This document shows, piece after piece, positions 1-9,849 of a stretch of DNA of 64,000 nucleotides. Where the stretch lies: NCBI GenBank assembly GCA_037349105.1, contig JAYJMM010000036.1:5802001-5866000 (forward strand), read 5' to 3'. The position numbers were made by a program, and so were the translations under genes. Under the pieces are notes generated by a model. It saw only the letters and a program-made list of their open reading frames with translations, ran no database searches and had not been told where the DNA came from. This DNA is from Limnomonas spitsbergensis. Its lineage: Eukaryota > Chlorophyta > Chlorophyceae > Chlamydomonadales. Position 1 is the stretch's first letter, and each line of letters starts with the position of its first letter.

Positions 1-480
1 GGAGCCTGAGTCCTCGGTCACACGTGATGCAGAGGGGGCCACACTCAAGGCCTACTGGGATTACATTGACACTACAACCAATGTTCTTTCTTGAGCTTGT
101 GCTAGCTACACATTGCTCTCTTCTTTCAGGTGATGCTGCAGCATACATCCTGTCATTTTCGTGATGCAATACACGTTAACCAAATCAGTCTAACCTCCAG
201 GGTCAGTGTCATTATGGGACGCCATATGCACTATAAATCCCTTTTTCCTACAGATCTTTCATCCTCTCAAAAAGGGGGTTTGTTCTAAGTGGGGGGTTAT
301 GTAGCGTTCCTAAAGCTACTAGGTCTGAGATGGAATACTGATGTACATGTGATGTACATATAGACTGTGCAATGGATGATATACCGCATCCTAAGGAGGC
401 ACAGACAGTATAGAGCGAGGCGGTGCTCTTTACAACATAATTATTATAGTACATCTGCACCAGGTGTGCAGGTTGCTACA
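1..480 (+). mobile_element. 3' end of a Ty3/Gypsy retrotransposon (copy 1)
   Basis: The first 94 bases encode the last residues of a Ty3 polyprotein, ending WEPESSVTRDAEG...NVLS and a TGA stop. They are nearly identical to 7865-7957. The 3' UTR follows, then a polypurine stretch (AAAAAGGGGG, then GGGGGG) and the LTR at 300-480. The element enters from outside the window. Bases 1-252 match 7863-8113 with very few differences, so the two elements are close relatives. This copy lacks the insertion found in the other and so serves as its empty-site reference. Confidence 0.85.
300..480 (+). repeat. Ty3 3' LTR, 181 bp
   Basis: Starts TGTAGCG and ends GCTACA (TG...CA ends). It is preceded by a purine tract and a G6 run. 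Copies lie at 15883-16063 (same orientation, 181 bp) and 3980-4164 (reverse, about 185 bp). The first two also share about 130 bp downstream of the LTR (481-613 and 16064-16198), so both sit in copies of the same host repeat or derive from one duplicated locus. Confidence 0.8.
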
Positions 481-613
481 GAATCGCCTCTAAATTTTTT
501 TCTGCCCCCCCCCTCGGTGAAGTGATAATCCTTGGAAACCAGTGCAAGAATGGGACCCTTTGCGCCACGTGCAGTTCGACTGATCGAGTGATTAGGACTA
601 CATGCCAAATCCA
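481..613. repeat. shared flank downstream of LTR copies
   Basis: This 133-bp stretch, with a C-rich run and ending in CCAAATCCAATT, recurs at 16064-16198 after the other plus-strand LTR and then diverges. It is not part of the LTR, because the reverse LTR at 3980-4164 lacks it. Confidence 0.6.
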
Positions 614-627
614 ATTGCGACGTCGAG

Positions 628-1170
628 ATGATCGATCGCACAGAAATTGCTAGAGAACCCCCTCTCGCGAAGAAGGCAAAGGGCAATACCGGTATTATGT
701 CTTGGCTCACGCGGATCGCAGTGCCTCAGCCAGCAACGACAGAGATCCCTGCGAAAGCCTCTGAGTTGTTGGAGGGCCTTGAGTCGCGCTTTGGCAATCT
801 GGAAGTATTGGACGCTTTCGCGGCATTTGACCCGCTTTACTATCTGGGCATGGGCGATGACGTCTTGGTCTCGCACTTCCACTCTGAGTTTGCCACATTG
901 AAGTCCCACTTCTGTGGCACAACCTTTTTCGAGAGTGTCGCCATGGAGGCAAAGCTCGATGCTGAGTTTCAGTTGATGAAGGGCTGGATTGCAGAGTCCG
1001 TCAATCGCTTTGCCAAGATCCCTATGCGCGCGTGTTTGTCCCAGATTATCAGAGCCCACGAGTCTGAAATCCCCGGTGTGGTGCAGCTCATTTATGTGGC
1101 CTTCACTATAACGTGCCAAACCGCTGTGGTCGAGCGAGGCTTTAATTTGCACCGGGTCTTTAAAAAATTC
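628..1170 (+). pseudogene. hAT-like transposase C-terminal fragment
   Basis: An open frame from 628 encodes a region ending in a motif (TAVVERGFNLHRVFK) that resembles the C-terminal dimerisation block of hAT-type transposases, where a Cys/Val-ERxFS/N element precedes a basic stretch. The upstream residues (SVAMEAKLDAEFQ, ESVNRFAKIPM) fit the helical region before that block. No N-terminal zinc finger or catalytic DDE region is present, so this is a fragment. After about 1170 the sequence changes to GC-rich low-complexity DNA and coding character is lost. Assignment is by motif recall only; a domesticated relative is possible. Confidence 0.45.
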
Positions 1171-1394
1171 CGACCTCACCGCCGGGCATTTTCAGACCCC
1201 CCGCCCGGCGTACGCCGGTCAAAAAAAAGACCCTGCTCGGCTAAAACCGGCCACTTGGTATACCCCGGGAACTTCCCTGGACCGATTCACACCAGATATA
1301 TTCTCCAAAGCAGCGAAATTTTACTCCTCTTACTTCCAAGATGGGACATTCTATTGATTGCATGCTTCCATTGCTACTTGTTGTTGTCGCGAGT
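1170..1394. other. non-coding junction between hAT fragment and Ty3 half
   Basis: GC-rich start (CCGCCCGGCGTACGCCGG contains a short palindrome), an A8 run, then unremarkable sequence up to the stop codon of the minus-strand protease region. I see no gene. Confidence 0.4.
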
Positions 1395-2246
1395 CTACAT
1401 CGTACCATAATTTATCATAGGGTTGGATGGAACCACCGGTTTCTCTTGTGGAATCGGCGTGAGTACGATTACCTTACCTTGCTTATTTTTGATTGAGCAA
1501 GTAGAGTGTTCGTATGAGATTATGGCTTTTTGCTTTAGCAGCCAATCATCCCCAAGAATGACATCCAAAGATGGACCTAAGTCCATAACAAATGCATTAA
1601 TTTGGTGTTTGTATTTCATCCCATTTTCGGAACGAATGCAAAGTGTTGCTTGACACCGAGCTGTGGAAGTAGCAAAAGAGCCATCCGCTAATTCTACGAT
1701 ATGGTGATCCGGTACGGTGACAAGACCAATCGCTTTAGCTTTTCTTGAGTTGATAAAACTATGAGTAGCCCATGAGTCCAAGGTGCACACAGTGAGAGCC
1801 CCATTCAGGGTGCATTCAAATTGCATAGTTAAATCTGACTCAGTTATGTGCTCGGTCAAAGCGACTTTCATTTTTACTTTGTTGTAAGCGGGGTCAAAGT
1901 AAACCTCCATAGGCCATTTGAGCCCGCGCGAACATTTAGTAATGCCCTCATTTTTCTGATGGAAACGAGGATACCCTTCAGGGTAGTCAGCTATCTTGCG
2001 CAAGCCTTGCAACAGTGGTGTCCATGCGGCTCCAGGCCATTTGGGCACTAAGAAACATGCTGATAGTGACAAGGGATTTTGACCCTTCTGTTTAAAATAA
2101 TATTCAATAGCCGGCATAAGCATGGGCCATGGAGGATTAATCCAAAAATGATTATTACATAACGTTTGTTTAAAAAATGACTCGTTAGGTGAGCAGTAAG
2201 AGGTGCACAAGGCATTTTCTCCTTGATTGTCACTAAAGGCATCCAT
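1395..2246 (-). CDS. Ty3 aspartic protease region (283 codons)
   Basis: Open reading frame of 283 residues. Residues near the middle read LDSWATHSFINSRKA where retropepsins have (L/I)DSGA(T/S)HSFI. The catalytic Asp is present, but the normally invariant Gly two positions later is Trp, so the enzyme is probably inactive. Downstream, DVILGDDWLL matches the second conserved retropepsin block (D-x-x-LG-x-DW). The N-terminal part (KWPGAAWTP and similar) is probably the end of gag or a spacer. The reading frame is separated from gag by a rearranged piece (2346-2480). Confidence 0.65.
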   Translation of the reverse strand: MDAFSDNQGENALCTSYCSPNESFFKQTLCNNHFWINPPWPMLMPAIEYYFKQKGQNPLSLSACFLVPKWPGAAWTPLLQGLRKIADYPEGYPRFHQKNEGITKCSRGLKWPMEVYFDPAYNKVKMKVALTEHITESDLTMQFECTLNGALTVCTLDSWATHSFINSRKAKAIGLVTVPDHHIVELADGSFATSTARCQATLCIRSENGMKYKHQINAFVMDLGPSLDVILGDDWLLKQKAIISYEHSTCSIKNKQGKVIVLTPIPQEKPVVPSNPMINYGTM

Positions 2247-2345
2247 GGTGAATGGACTACCAGTCAGATCTTGGATCCTACTGAAATCGAGGAGGTTAAC
2301 AAACCTTTCATCCCCATAAGTCAGTGGTGGCGGGCGGGCTACCTG

Positions 2346-2480
2346 TTAGACATGGATACCCAGGGCCATGCAAAGAGAAGTTCAGACTACCGGTACTTCA
2401 ACAACAATTCAATGCATGCCTGATACAGGTGCAGGAGCGCGTAAGCGCCCTGGAGCTGGAGATCAGGAATCTCAATCTCG
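2346..2480 (+). repeat. inverted duplicate of a gag segment
   Basis: Plus-strand sequence here encodes GYPGPCKEKFRLPVLQQQFN and ERVSALELEIRNL. It is the reverse complement of about 3240-3375, where the minus-strand gag encodes the same residues. It lies between the minus-strand gag and protease frames and breaks their continuity, so a local inversion-duplication occurred within the element. Confidence 0.75.
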
Positions 2481-3536
2481 CCGCCATTTGTTGTTGGGAG
2501 AGTCGTCAGCCCCCCCTTTAAATTTTAGAGGCTCAGGCACACGGCATCTATTGTGCGCGCGTTCAGTTGTAGGCAATTCGACAGTTTGGCGTACCTCAGC
2601 CGGAGGTCCATCCGAAGGTCCTGCGACTTGCTTGGTCGCCGCTCCTGCCTCCACGAACTTCAAGTTGGGATGTAGAGCTTTGAATGCTGTAAAGGCAGCC
2701 TGATCGGCAGCAGCTTCGTCCGCTGCTTGCTGTGCCCTCTGCTTTTCAGCGCGTTCTCGCAGTAGCGCATCGTGGTTGGCTGCCGGGACCGGCTGCTGTG
2801 TGGTCTTTCGGATTGCTGAGATGCTGGCGATGACCTTGCCCTTGAAATTTCGTAGGTAGTCAGCCCACGCAGCATATCCCATGCCTGCGTCGGTATGGGT
2901 TTTGGCAACCTCGATCTCGTAGTCGATGATTTCCTCAACACAGTTGCTGAGCTGGAAGACGAGATCGTGCTCCTCTAGATATGGGAAGCCCATCCTCTGA
3001 AGATGCTGAATCTCTACATGTCCGCAGCCCTTGTACTCGACTATATAGTCGAGCTGGTATGGCAGGTCTTTGCACTTGATGCCTGCCCATGATTTCAACT
3101 GTTCCACGCCGGGTTTTGTGCCCTGATCGGACTCTCCTGCGCCGCTTTCTGGATCGTCGGATGCCGCTGCATCTGCGTCGCTGACTTTGTAGGACGCAGC
3201 TCGGTCTGATGCGGCATCCCGTACCTCTGTTTGCAAGGTGTCGTGGGCTTCTTTGAGATTCCTGATCTCCAGCTCCAGGGCGCTTACGCGCTCCTGCATC
3301 TGTATAAGGCATGCATTGAATTGTTGTTGAAGTAGTCTGAACTTCACTTTGCATGGCCCTGGGTATCCATGTCTTACCGTTGGTGCTACGACCACCGACG
3401 TGACAGGAACACCTGCTGAGATTTCGGCCGTGGCCTTTTCTGTGGACATTTTATTTTGTCTGCGTCTTTCCTTTTCCATGGCTGACTGTTTAGCCTTTTC
3501 AATCTGTTGTTGATTCAGTGCTTGTCTTTGTGGCAT
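2472..3536 (-). CDS. Ty3 Gag-like protein (354 codons)
   Basis: Intact 354-residue frame. The N-terminus is basic and helical (QQQIEKAKQSAMEKERRR). A predicted coiled coil follows around residues 75-105 (ERVSALELEIRNLKEAHDTL). The middle is acidic and low-complexity (SDDPESGAGESDQG). A capsid-like helical region (LPYQLDYIVEY, ...WADYLRNFKGKV) precedes a basic Gln/Ala-rich coil (LLRERAEKQRAQQAADEAA). I see no CCHC zinc knuckle, and the frame ends where the rearranged segment begins, so the C-terminus is probably missing. The gag identification rests on position between LTR and protease plus composition. Confidence 0.6.
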   Translation of the reverse strand: MPQRQALNQQQIEKAKQSAMEKERRRQNKMSTEKATAEISAGVPVTSVVVAPTVRHGYPGPCKVKFRLLQQQFNACLIQMQERVSALELEIRNLKEAHDTLQTEVRDAASDRAASYKVSDADAAASDDPESGAGESDQGTKPGVEQLKSWAGIKCKDLPYQLDYIVEYKGCGHVEIQHLQRMGFPYLEEHDLVFQLSNCVEEIIDYEIEVAKTHTDAGMGYAAWADYLRNFKGKVIASISAIRKTTQQPVPAANHDALLRERAEKQRAQQAADEAAADQAAFTAFKALHPNLKFVEAGAATKQVAGPSDGPPAEVRQTVELPTTERAHNRCRVPEPLKFKGGADDSPNNKWRRD

Positions 3537-3979
3537 TGCGTATCCTTGTTGCGGTGATACTGTATGCTTTATATGTGGCTTGCCACAAATGATGACTTTC
3601 GATGGAACGAAATGCCTTTTATCCTCCTTATAGGAGAGACTTTTGGTTGTTAAGATCGTGTCTGTGAAGACCTCGATCGAAACTGGGCGGAATTTCTTTT
3701 GAGAAATCCTTGGTCAGACGTTTTGTCTGCCGTTGGTCAGACACTGGGTCTGCCGGAGGTCAGACTCGTGGTCTGCCTTTAGCTTCACCGAAGTGAGCTC
3801 TTGGTGCGACTGTGTTTAACAGACGCCCGAGGGAAACGTGTTTTCACACGCGCCTTACAAGTGCTTGCACACACGTGGAGGGCTTTGCTTTTCGATGCCA
3901 ATAGTTTGACACCCCCCTAGGTCCCTCAATCGATCAGAGGCAAGTCGATACCTGCCCCCAACACTGCTCGAGAAATCAA

Positions 3980-4164
3980 TGTAGCAACCTGCACACCAGG
4001 CGCAGATGTACTATAATAATTATGTTGTAAAGAGCACCGCCTCGCTCTATACTGTCTGTGCCTCCTTAGGATGCGGTATATCATCCATTGCACAGTCCAG
4101 ATGTACATCACATGCATGTACATCAGTATTCCATCTCAGACCTAGAAGCTTTAGGAACGCTACA
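3980..4164 (-). repeat. Ty3 LTR, reverse orientation (5' LTR of the minus-strand half)
   Basis: Reverse complement of the LTR at 300-480, with TGTAGC at one end and GCTACA at the other. A short extra CATG-containing stretch makes it about 185 bp. Neither flank matches the other LTR copies. Confidence 0.8.
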
Positions 4165-4752
4165 GATTCACACCGGGTCGGATTGGTCAGATTGGTCACT
4201 TTCGCTCCGATAGTGGCATGGGTTTGCTTCGCCAAAACAACCACTTTGGGGCCGGATTGGCGACGCCAACTGAATATGGCATTTTGAGCCAGATTCACTT
4301 CGCGTCGGCCACTTTCGCCACATTGGCAATTTCCGATGGCCATCTGCCTTCGCCCCTATATTTTCCCTTTCTCCGTCCTGTCGCCTCTTTATCCTGTGGC
4401 CGAGAGCATCCGTTGTTATGGTTACGCCGATGTAGAAAGGGCTAATAAACGTGACCGAAAGCAGACGGAGAAGGGTGCGGAGAAGGCACTGTCGAATGAG
4501 AAACGGAAGGCGAAAAGGAGGCTTGTAGCCGAGGTGTGTCAATGACGTTACACCAATGGGCCGAGGTGTGTGTTGTCAGTTGACTGACTCAGTTCGGCTT
4601 ACTCGCCGGGTGCTAAGGCTAGGTGATGATGAACATGCTATCAAATTGAGAGCAAGTGGCTATATGTTGCAGCAAAGGTCAACAAGGCACTGAAGAAGAA
4701 AAGTGAGTTGGTTTTGCTATGTCACCATGCAACTAGTATGCATGGAATCTTA
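4165..4752. other. no gene recognised
   Basis: Short direct repeats near the LTR (GATTGGTCA twice) and mixed sequence. Open frames here are short, overlap on both strands and carry no family motif. Confidence 0.4.
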
Positions 4753-5070
4753 CATGAGTCCTAGCAACAGGGCATGCATGCTGCCCCAAGCCACGGCCAT
4801 AGGCCGGGATGTATCTGAATTGGACATGTAAAATTATTCCTAGCAGCAAGGCATGCAACCTGCACCAAGCCATAGCCAAAGGCCGTGATGGATCTGTATT
4901 GGACATGTAAAATTAGTCATGGCAACATGGCATGCCTGCTGCACCAAGCCACGGCCATGGGCTGGGATGTATCTGAATTGGACATGTAAAAGTATTCCTA
5001 GCAGCATGGCATGCATGTTGCACCAAGCCGCCACGGCCATAGGCTGGGATGTATCTGAATTGGACCTGAC
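4753..5070. repeat. tandem repeat, about 81-bp unit, four copies
   Basis: Each unit contains GGCATGC, a CACCAAGCCACGGCCATAGG-like stretch, GGGATGTATCTGAATTGGAC and ATGTAAAA. The copies diverge by a few bases. The array lies directly upstream of the RT remnant. Confidence 0.85.
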
Positions 5071-5155
5071 ACATGCTGGAGATAAGCAGTCTTATACGGC
5101 ATATACTGAACATATGCAGAAGGGAGGTTTGGTTCTAGAAAAGTGAAGAAGTCAG

Positions 5156-5746
5156 ATGTCTTGTGCAAAGCCCACGCTATCCTGGTGCCTCAGAGATGTC
5201 AATCAGTTCAATCAGGACGGCCCAAGCAATGACGGCGATCAAATGAAACGACTTCATCGCAAAGGAGCAAAGTTGTTTGCGGTCAATGTGGTTGACACGG
5301 GTACACACCCGTATGTCAGTGCTACAGATTGTACTGATTTGCACGAACCAGAACTCACTGATCGGCCGTCACATGTTGATTTCTCCGAAGATCTCACACC
5401 CAGCATTCGCAATGTACTAGTTAAATACAAACATATTTTCCAGGATAGTGTACGCATGCCTGACCAAACAAACACTTTACCAGTTCTCATTGAACTTAAG
5501 CAGGACAGCACACCCGTGTTTCGCCCTAGCTATCGCCTCAGCCCAGCTGAGCGATTAGAGGTCGAATCACATGTCGGTGACCTTCTAAAAAGGAAGCTAA
5601 TACAACCCAGTACTTCTCCATGGGGTAGTCCAATCGTATTGGCTGCCAAACCCGATGGTACTTTGCGGTTTACCGTAGACTATCGGTTCGACCCATCTAA
5701 AGTTGAGGTGGTTAAAAATTGGCCAGTACCAACAACCGTAAAATAA
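5156..5746 (+). pseudogene. Ty3 reverse transcriptase, palm deleted
   Basis: The frame covers the pol linker and the start of RT (FRPSYRLSPAERLEVE, then LIQPSTSPWGSPIVLAAKPD and FTVDYR, the usual first RT block). It then jumps at about 5690 straight to the connection region (FDPSKVEVVKNWP). The fingers-palm core, including the YxDD active-site block, is absent; in chromoviruses roughly 150 residues would lie there. A TAA follows VPTTVK at 5744-5746, and the frame continues past it as VRSFNGLTNYFRKHI. RT cannot be functional. Confidence 0.85.
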
Positions 5747-5806
5747 GTTCGCTCTTTTAATGGTTTAACAAATTATTTCCGCAAGCACATTGCGCAGTAT
5801 GCGGCT

Positions 5807-7957
5807 ATGGTTGCACCACTGACACATTTAATCAAAAAAGACATTAAGTGGAATTGGACATCAAATTGCCAACAAGCATTTGACAAATTTAAAGCAGCAT
5901 TAATTGCAGCCCCAGTTCTGGCCATGCCAGATTTTAACAATCCAGTGGAAATGGAAGTAATTTGCGATGCATCTATTCAGGGCATCGGGGCGGTCCTTAC
6001 TCAATTTGGCCGACCCATCGCTTTTGAGAGCCGTAAATTAAGTTTTGCTGAACTTAATTGGACAACAGGTGACCAAGAATTATGGGCCGTCGTCCACGCT
6101 CTTAAAACATGGCGTTGCTATTTGGAAGGAATTGATTTTAAAGTAATCACTGATCATAATCCTCTCATTCATTTGCAAACACAGCCGACACTCTCGCGAA
6201 GACAGTGTAGGTGGAGTGAATATTTGCAGCGTTTCAAATTCAAATGGGAATGGCGGCAAGGCGTTACAAATGTAGCGGATCCCTTGTCCCGCCACCCATC
6301 ATTTAACAGTACTTTGGCCAGAGGTAAAACCTTCATCCTACCAGAAGCTTTATCCAAAAAGAAGCGCAGACGGAAGACTGTGGGGTCCCCAGATCTGGAG
6401 ACAATTGTTGAGGAGATTCATCAAGATCTACCGACGGAAAAAGCTGATATTTCTGACGTCTTAGCACGCGGAGAAATCACGCCTAGTACCGATATAGTGA
6501 CAGACATCACTCAACTATTGCGACACGGCTATGACAATGATCCATGGTTTGCACTTCCTGAGAATCTAAACAAACTCAGTCATAAAGATGGCTTGTGGTG
6601 GAAAAACCATCAACTGATGGTCCCGCATGACGATGAAATTCGTAAACAAATCCTATATGAGATGCACGATGCACCATACAGTGGACACGGGGTTTTTACC
6701 AAAACGTACAGAGCTGTTACTCGCATGTTTTGGTGGCCACAAATCAAGGACTATATTAAAAGTTATATATCCACTTGTGCTTGCTGCCAACGCAATAAAA
6801 GTTCAAACCAGCTACCAGCAGGCTTATTACAGCCCCTGGCCATACCCGCAACTCCTTGGGACTCGGTTAGCATGGACTTTATTGAACAGCTCCCCAAAAC
6901 AAGGAAAGGCTTTGATACCATCATTGTGTTTGTCTGTCGACTTACCAAAATGGTTCATTTTGCTCCTACCAAATCCACCATTGACAGTGCGGGTACTGCT
7001 CAGCTCTTTGTGGATACGGTATGGAAACATCATGGCCTTCCCCTTGATATGGTTTCGGATCGAGGCTCCGTATTTACGGGTAAATTCTGGACCGAGTTGC
7101 TTCGCATCATCGGTACCAGTCACAGCCGATCTACTGCATTTCACCCTCAAAGTGATGGTCAAACTGAAAGAGTCAATCGAGTATTGGAAGATATGATCAG
7201 GCATTATATCGGTCATCTCGAACATACAGAATGGGACAGTTGTTTATCAACTGCAGAATTTGCAATCAACAATTCTTACCATGAATCTATTGGTACAACT
7301 CCATTTCGATTAAATCATGGTCGTGATCCACGTCTCCCTCTTACGGTTATGCCTGGAAGTACCAAAGTACCTACTGCTTCAGCATTTGCAGATAAAATGT
7401 CTGAAGGTTTATCTGAGGCTATAAAGTTTCTCGTTGCCGCTCAGCAGCGTCAGAAACTCTATTATGACCAACATCACAAGGATGTTTCGTATAATATTGG
7501 GGACATGGTCCTCTTGAATACTAAACATATTCATTTAAAAAGAGCCGCTGGACGGCGCAGTACTCCGAAACTATTGCCTAAGTGGATTGGACCTTTCCCA
7601 ATTTCCGCTACTATCAAAGGCACGAACTTGGCATACAAACTTGATTTACCAGATACTCTACGTATTCACCCGGTTTTTCATGTATCCAAGCTCAAACCAT
7701 TTCAAACGGACGGGCGGGTGCAGCCGCCGGACCCTGTCATGATTGATGGGGAACCCAATTTCGTCATCGAACGGATTTTGGATCATCGAAAGAAATCCAA
7801 ATCACGTCGATCCAATGAATTTTTGGTCAAATGGAAAACATTTGGCCCTGAGCATAATTCATGGGAGCCTGAGTCCTCGGTCACACGTGATGCAGAGGGG
7901 GCCACACTCAAGGCCTACTGGGATTACATTGACACTACAACCAATGTTCTTTCTTGA
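5807..7957 (+). CDS. Ty3 chromovirus RNase H-integrase-chromodomain polyprotein part (716 codons)
   Basis: Domain order: end of RT/connection; RNase H (ICDASIQGIGAVL with the first catalytic Asp, then ...TTGDQELWAVVHALK, and ITDHNPL); integrase zinc-binding H-x-H...C-x-x-C (HDAPYSGHG ... TCACCQRNK); integrase core with the D,D,E residues (SMDFIEQLP, VSDRGSVF, and E in GQTERVNRVLEDM); then the GPY-like region (LPKWIGPFPI) and a C-terminal chromodomain (VIERILDHR, EFLVKWK, NSWEPESSV). The frame is open to a TGA at 7955-7957. With RT deleted upstream it could be mobilised only in trans. Confidence 0.92.
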   Translation: MVAPLTHLIKKDIKWNWTSNCQQAFDKFKAALIAAPVLAMPDFNNPVEMEVICDASIQGIGAVLTQFGRPIAFESRKLSFAELNWTTGDQELWAVVHALKTWRCYLEGIDFKVITDHNPLIHLQTQPTLSRRQCRWSEYLQRFKFKWEWRQGVTNVADPLSRHPSFNSTLARGKTFILPEALSKKKRRRKTVGSPDLETIVEEIHQDLPTEKADISDVLARGEITPSTDIVTDITQLLRHGYDNDPWFALPENLNKLSHKDGLWWKNHQLMVPHDDEIRKQILYEMHDAPYSGHGVFTKTYRAVTRMFWWPQIKDYIKSYISTCACCQRNKSSNQLPAGLLQPLAIPATPWDSVSMDFIEQLPKTRKGFDTIIVFVCRLTKMVHFAPTKSTIDSAGTAQLFVDTVWKHHGLPLDMVSDRGSVFTGKFWTELLRIIGTSHSRSTAFHPQSDGQTERVNRVLEDMIRHYIGHLEHTEWDSCLSTAEFAINNSYHESIGTTPFRLNHGRDPRLPLTVMPGSTKVPTASAFADKMSEGLSEAIKFLVAAQQRQKLYYDQHHKDVSYNIGDMVLLNTKHIHLKRAAGRRSTPKLLPKWIGPFPISATIKGTNLAYKLDLPDTLRIHPVFHVSKLKPFQTDGRVQPPDPVMIDGEPNFVIERILDHRKKSKSRRSNEFLVKWKTFGPEHNSWEPESSVTRDAEGATLKAYWDYIDTTTNVLS

Positions 7958-8113
7958 GCTTGTGCTAGCTACACATTGCTCTCTTCTTTCAGGTGATGCT
8001 GCAGCATACATCCTGTCATTTTCGTGATGCAATACACGTTAACCAAATCAGTCTAACCTCCAGGGTCAGTGTCATTATGGGACGCCATATGCACTATAAA
8101 TCCCTATTTCCTA

Positions 8114-8139
8114 CGTCGGTAACATGGGGCCCCTTGATC
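8114..8139 (+). repeat. left terminal inverted repeat
   Basis: First 13 bases perfect with the right end (15819-15831 inverted), then partial matching including CTTGAT. Preceded by TA. Confidence 0.88.
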
Positions 8140-8144
8140 CACGC

Positions 8145-8480
8145 TTGAAACGAAAAAAATCCTGCTTGAAACATACCCCTGAATCAAACTATGAATCAAG
8201 CGGGATTTTTTGAAATCAAGCCACTGCAGCTAGCGCTTGATTTGAGTTTGATTCAAGCGGATATCAAGCGGGAATCAAGCAAGAATCAAGCGCATGGAAT
8301 CAAGCCGAAATCAAACGGGAATCAAGGGTTCTTATCAAACTGGAATCAAGCGGAATCGAGCGTTCTTATCAAGCCGGAATCAAACCATGAATCAAGCGGG
8401 TTAACGTTTGAATCAAGCCGAAATTTCCACCGTTTGATTTGAGCCTGAATCAAGAGCGAATCAAAGGTCATTACAAAAGT
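8145..8480. repeat. subterminal AATCAAGCGG-type repeats
   Basis: Dense short repeats of (G)AATCAAGC(G/C) in both orientations, in a run just inside the left TIR. The same words (CAAATCAAGCGGCC) recur just inside the right TIR at 15790-15815. Clusters of short subterminal motifs are typical transposase-binding arrays in several DNA transposon families; that role here is inference. Confidence 0.7.
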
Positions 8481-8661
8481 CAATAAACCCTAAGCCACCG
8501 GGAGTAAATTCATAAGCCACCAGCGCTTCACCCTAGACTGCCAACAAAAAATCCTAGCTCATCAGCAAATATCCTGGGCCACACTCAGTTGAAGTTAGCA
8601 CTAGTGTCACACCTCTGGATGCCAACAATTCAGTGGTTGTCACCGCTGCCTCACAATGAAG

Positions 8662-9829
8662 CTAGCAGTTCTTGCCATACACCTGAATTATCATCTTCTC
8701 CCATCCATATGCATCTCCCTCGGCCTGAACTATCGCCATCTCCTCGATGATGTCCTTAGCATGGCTCACTCCCTGGCTGCCTGGCTTGTTCTGTAGCCTC
8801 TTCTTGACCTAAGAGGAGTAGACAGGAACAAAAGATAAGGAATGTTTTGGGATGAGACAGGGTTTTTGAGGATCTTTCAGATTCAGAATAATACGCTGGT
8901 GTTTAAGCTGTTATGCAAGTAACATGGCCATTCATGAATAGCTTAAACAAAATAAATAATCATACCTTGAAGCTGAAGAAGGCAAGCTGCTCCAGCGACG
9001 CAATCACTTTGGCGAGAGCATGTCGGGTCTGAGCGCTTATGCTCGATGCGGATGACGGCTCCAGTGCCCGGGCGATGCCAGAAAGCAATAATGATCGAAG
9101 GGGCCACCGTTGGGGAGAGACCTATATCAGTGAGGGGTTGGTAAAATCAGCAAATAACTATGCAATAACAATCCAAAATTGCCAATGTATGATATGAGGA
9201 GAACCTGTGATTCGTTGGCAGTAGGTGGAGTGAACCAATATCATTCAAACGTACACACCTATACATGTTGTCCACCAGCAGCCCATCAGCCCATGCCCTG
9301 AAGTTGTCCACTGACTTCAATCTTGCTGGCCGTCTTTGTCAGGGCCTTTGTGAAACCTTCGCGGTGGTGCGATTTCGTAAACTGGCTCCACTACAAAGCA
9401 GGGAGATGGATATAAGCTCGTAAACATGCCTTAAGGTATTAGGTAAGCTTCATGACATACTACTCTTTTGTTTGACTGCGTATCAGGCTTGTTTGCCACT
9501 GCCCCGTTGCCTCGCTCGTCGTCTTCCCCGCCGGAGGAGAGACGCCTAACTAAGGACAAAGCCCTCTTTCGCTTCTTTCCCACAGCCTCCGCCTCTTCCA
9601 CTACATTCTCTGTATAGCAATATACGGAAATTAGCGAACCAGAAAGTATGGGTAGGCCGCCAGAAATGCATTCTCTCACGTCTGATCTCACCGTCGCTGT
9701 CAGATCCTTCAGAATCTGAAGGCTCGCTGGTGTCGGCAGAGCGGCCGCAGCTGACCCTCCAGCTGCAGTTTTACCAGCTGAAAGGAAACCAGCAATTGCA
9801 TCTGCTTGCGCGTCAGCCCTCCGAGCCAT
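8662..9829 (-). CDS. cargo gene of unknown function, multi-exon
   Basis: I do not recognise the family. The start at 9829 (MARRADAQADAIAGFLSAG) opens an Ala-rich exon to about 9675 with GT donors near there. An exon after an ACAG acceptor near 9611 encodes ENVVEEAEAVGKKRKRAL, a likely nuclear localisation signal, then an acidic stretch. Around 9260-9320 a frame gives VDNFRAWADGLLVDNMYR. 8966-9121 (156 bp, phase 0) gives a helical segment ending SLEQLAFFSFK. 8662-8808 (147 bp, AG acceptor and TAG stop) gives VKKRLQNKPGSQ...GWEKMIIQVYGKNC. The last two exons join in phase through a GTATGA donor; earlier joins are unresolved. It lies wholly inside the TIR element. Confidence 0.5.
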
Positions 9830-9849
9830 CTTTTATGCACGTGTCGATT

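Larger units (their letters stand above)
1395..4164 (-). mobile_element. 5' half of a Ty3 element, minus strand (LTR, gag, protease)
   Basis: Read on the minus strand, the order is LTR (4164-3980), leader, gag (3536-2472) and protease-like ORF (2246-1395), after which it stops. No RT follows on this strand. The matching RT, RNase H and integrase half lies at 5156-7957 on the opposite strand. This is either a 5' half inverted relative to its own 3' half or a separate truncated element in head-to-head orientation. Confidence 0.7.

Noticed and set aside
3980..4164. 5' LTR of the plus-strand Ty3 half
   Set aside because: Its orientation is opposite to that half; it belongs with the minus-strand gag-protease half.
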